Shown here piece after piece: positions 6,536 through 8,292 of a DNA stretch of 8,292 nucleotides. This DNA is from an uncultured Atopobium sp. Lineage in GTDB: Bacteria > Actinomycetota > Coriobacteriia > Coriobacteriales > Atopobiaceae. The notes under the pieces are model-generated. The model was not told the origin of the DNA, ran no database searches, and saw only the letters and a program-made list of their open reading frames with translations. Each line of letters starts with the position of its first letter. Positions within the stretch are counted from its first letter, which is position 1. The stretch is from positions 1 to 8,292 of the forward strand of contig CALIZS010000011.1 of assembly GCA_938028565.1 (NCBI GenBank), read 5' to 3'. A program made the position numbers and the translations under genes.

Positions 6536-8131
6536 ATGCCTGGCACAATGCGAGGTGTCTATACCAACCTGACTGAAATCCGCAGGAAGGTATTTAAAGA
6601 GGTTTCAACGCTTGCGTATGAAAAAGCAGACAAGAGCGTTGATGAAATTGCTCGTCAGATGGAAGAGCTGCCTTACAAGATTATTCCTGGTGATATTGCA
6701 ACATATCGCGAGAGCGTCTTCTTGGAGCGTGCGATTGTTGGTGAGCGTATCCGCATGACTATGGGCATGCCTATGCAGGGCGTTGATCAACCTGAGCAAA
6801 TATCCGATGGCTTGGAAGAGGCTTCTCGACCAGAGGTTTATTACCAGCCTCCGCTGATCAACATTGTTAAATTTGCCTGTAACGCATGCGAAGACAATGT
6901 GTATCGCGTTACCAATGCATGCCAGGGCTGTCTTGCGCACCCTTGTCGTGAGATTTGTCCTAAAGAGGCAATTAGCTTTGTAGATAAAAAGGCATACATT
7001 GACCAAGAGAAGTGCATTCAGTGTGGTATGTGCTTCAAGGTTTGCCCTTATCAGGCAATTCATCACCATGTACGTCCTTGTGCTGCTGCATGCGGCATGG
7101 ACGCGATTGGATCTGACGAGCATGGTCGCGCAGATATTGATTACGAGAAGTGCGTTTCTTGTGGTCAGTGTCTGGTTAACTGCCCCTTTGGTGCTATTGC
7201 CGATAAGAGCCAGATTTTCCAGGTAATTCAGGCAATTAATGAGGGTTATACCGTTGTGCCAATTGTGGCTCCTTCGTTTGTTGGCCAGTTTGGCAAGGGT
7301 AGCGTTGGTCGTCTTCGTGAGGCATTCAAGGAGATGGGATTCGCCGAGGTAGAAGAGGTAGCAACTGGCGCTGACCTCTGTACTGTTCAGGAAGCAGAGG
7401 ACTTTGTCAAAGAAGTTCCAGAGAAGCTGCCATTTATGGGAACAAGCTGCTGTCCTTCCTGGTCTGCAATGGCTAAAAAAGAGCACCCAGAGCATGCTGA
7501 TGCTATCTCTATGGCACTTACTCCAATGGTTCTGACCGCTCGTTTGGTAAGAAAACAAAATCCAGAGTCCAAGATTGTCTTTATTGGACCATGCACCGCT
7601 AAAAAACTTGAGGCACTGCGTCGTTCCGTTAAGTCAGAGGTTGACTTTGTTCTGACCTTTGAGGAGCTTGCAGGAATGATGGAGTCTAAGGGTATTGACT
7701 ACACCAAGCTTGATGATGACAACTCCGACTTTGAAAACGCCTCCCATGACGGTCGTGCTTTTGCAGTTGCTGGCGGCGTAGCAGGTGCCGTAGTAAACGT
7801 CATTCACCAGAAGTACCCTGATAAAGAAGTACCTATCATGGCTGTTGACGGCCTTGCTGAGTGCCGAGCTATGCTCAAGGATGCTGTTAAGGGTAAATAT
7901 CCTGGTTATCTTCTTGAGGGCATGGCGTGCCCAGGAGGATGTGTTGGCGGTGCGGGTACGTTGAGTGCCGTTAACCGTGCAGCCGCAGCAGTTAAGCGCT
8001 ATGCAAAGACTGCTTCTTCTGAGCTGGCTTCTGCGAATAAGTACAACGATCTTATTTCAGAGCTTGCGGGCACCGTTTCTGCCGAGGTTGAGATTGCCGA
8101 GGTTCTTGAGGTTCAGAAGCCTGTTGAGTAG
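6536..8131 (+). CDS. Monomeric [FeFe] hydrogenase (group B-like)
   Basis: The 531-residue enzyme should catalyse reversible H2 formation from protons, probably with ferredoxin as electron partner. H-cluster motifs are present: L1 TSCCPSW (303-309, ligand Cys306 with Cys305 as likely proton relay), L2 GPCTAKKLEA (351-360, Cys353) and L3 EGMACPGGCVGG (461-472, Cys465 and Cys469). Two ferredoxin-type clusters are supported by Cys160/163/166/170 and Cys206/209/212/216. Further cysteines (115, 118, 129, 132, 137, 141, 182, 186) suggest added clusters. L2 begins Gly-Pro-Cys rather than the Met-Pro-Cys of well-studied group A enzymes, which, with the N-terminal region, suggests group B. No signal peptide, so cytoplasmic. 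The Shine-Dalgarno GGAGG (6524-6528) lies seven bases before ATG. It is monocistronic, with its own terminator; hydE/F/G maturases are not in the window. Positions 6449-6535 show no confident promoter. Confidence 0.9.
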   Translation: MPGTMRGVYTNLTEIRRKVFKEVSTLAYEKADKSVDEIARQMEELPYKIIPGDIATYRESVFLERAIVGERIRMTMGMPMQGVDQPEQISDGLEEASRPEVYYQPPLINIVKFACNACEDNVYRVTNACQGCLAHPCREICPKEAISFVDKKAYIDQEKCIQCGMCFKVCPYQAIHHHVRPCAAACGMDAIGSDEHGRADIDYEKCVSCGQCLVNCPFGAIADKSQIFQVIQAINEGYTVVPIVAPSFVGQFGKGSVGRLREAFKEMGFAEVEEVATGADLCTVQEAEDFVKEVPEKLPFMGTSCCPSWSAMAKKEHPEHADAISMALTPMVLTARLVRKQNPESKIVFIGPCTAKKLEALRRSVKSEVDFVLTFEELAGMMESKGIDYTKLDDDNSDFENASHDGRAFAVAGGVAGAVVNVIHQKYPDKEVPIMAVDGLAECRAMLKDAVKGKYPGYLLEGMACPGGCVGGAGTLSAVNRAAAAVKRYAKTASSELASANKYNDLISELAGTVSAEVEIAEVLEVQKPVE

Positions 8132-8153
8132 TCACGCTCTCTTAATCAAACGT

Positions 8154-8184
8154 AAAACGCCGGTGCACTGCATCGGCGTTTTTA
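8154..8184 (+). terminator. Intrinsic terminator of the hydrogenase gene
   Basis: AACGCCGGTGC (8156-8166) pairs with GCATCGGCGTT (8170-8180) through eleven base pairs, one a G-U wobble, around an ACT loop. It runs into TTTTT (8179-8183), and the A-run at 8154-8157 may extend the stem. It starts 23 bases after the stop codon. Confidence 0.92.
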
Positions 8185-8192
8185 TAAGTGAT

Positions 8193-8233
8193 GCAGGTTA
8201 TTAAGGTAATTTACCTGGTAAAAAAGGACCTGC
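8193..8233. promoter_or_regulatory. Nested palindromes of GGTAA half-sites, possible operator
   Basis: AGGTAA-T-TTACCT (8204-8216) and TTTACC-T-GGTAAA (8210-8222) are two perfect overlapping palindromes sharing a half-site. They are enclosed by GCAGGT (8193-8198) and ACCTGC (8228-8233), which are also complementary. The region lies after the terminator and five bases before the right 46-base repeat. It may be an operator for a gene now beyond the repeat, or a structured leader. Confidence 0.35.
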
Positions 8234-8237
8234 GTTA

Positions 8238-8283
8238 TGAACTGCCTCCCATTTCTTGGACACGAGAAATAGGAGGCAGTTCA
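8238..8283 (+). repeat. 46-bp near-palindrome, right copy; probable IS3-family (IS150-like) element end
   Basis: Same element as at 56-101 but inverted: 19-base arms around TGGACACG, with one C-A mismatch on this strand (a G-U wobble on the other). It starts TGAACTGCC and ends GGCAGTTCA. As an IS150-like end its body would run rightwards out of the window; the last nine bases show no coding start. The arm contains AGGAGG at 8271-8276, which pairing would hide. Confidence 0.6.
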
Positions 8284-8292
8284 AAACACACC

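Noticed and set aside
6605..7558. A 317-codon open frame on the strand opposite the hydrogenase
   Set aside because: It has no recognisable domain, is rich in Asn, Leu, Cys and His as expected of an antisense frame, and the sense strand has complete hydrogenase motifs.

Overview
The window reads as chromosome from a fermentative, low-to-mid GC anaerobe. I favour a Coriobacteriia relative of the Atopobium/Lancefieldella type. The reasons are the mixed Gram-positive style of gene (purine-rich Shine-Dalgarno sites, a lactococcin 972-type bacteriocin transporter, a monomeric [FeFe] hydrogenase) and a core that is not strongly AT-rich. This assignment is an inference from gene style, not from a marker gene.

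Layout. Positions 56-101 and 8238-8283 hold two copies of one 46-base near-palindrome in opposite orientation, matching at 45 of 46 bases; they resemble terminal inverted repeats of IS3-family (IS150-like) elements facing outwards at both edges. Positions 102-302 are non-coding and carry LytTR-like direct repeats. Positions 303-3124 are an AT-rich two-gene operon: a 721-residue FtsX-like membrane protein of the bacteriocin-associated 7TM type and its 217-residue ABC ATPase, together the export/immunity half of a lactococcin 972-group system. No bacteriocin precursor gene is visible next to them.

Positions 3191-4651 (minus) encode an NhaC-family antiporter whose tail contains an in-frame 27-bp tandem duplication. 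It is divergent from a LysR-type regulator at 4768-5709, across a 116-bp control region with interlocking CAACT/AGTTG half-sites. One base after the regulator starts an RluA-family pseudouridine synthase (5711-6448), apparently translated from the same message. Positions 6536-8131 encode a monomeric iron-only hydrogenase with several iron-sulfur cluster sites, closed by a strong intrinsic terminator at 8154-8184. A nested palindromic region follows at 8193-8233, before the right-hand 46-base repeat.

How the genes fit together. The LysR protein probably controls the antiporter and itself. The hydrogenase probably disposes of fermentation electrons as H2 (or senses/consumes H2). The bacteriocin-transporter operon looks like an acquired accessory unit beside ordinary chromosomal genes. 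I see no clearly new system; the least explained items are the transporter without a bacteriocin gene, its LytTR-like control sites, and the paired palindromes at the edges.
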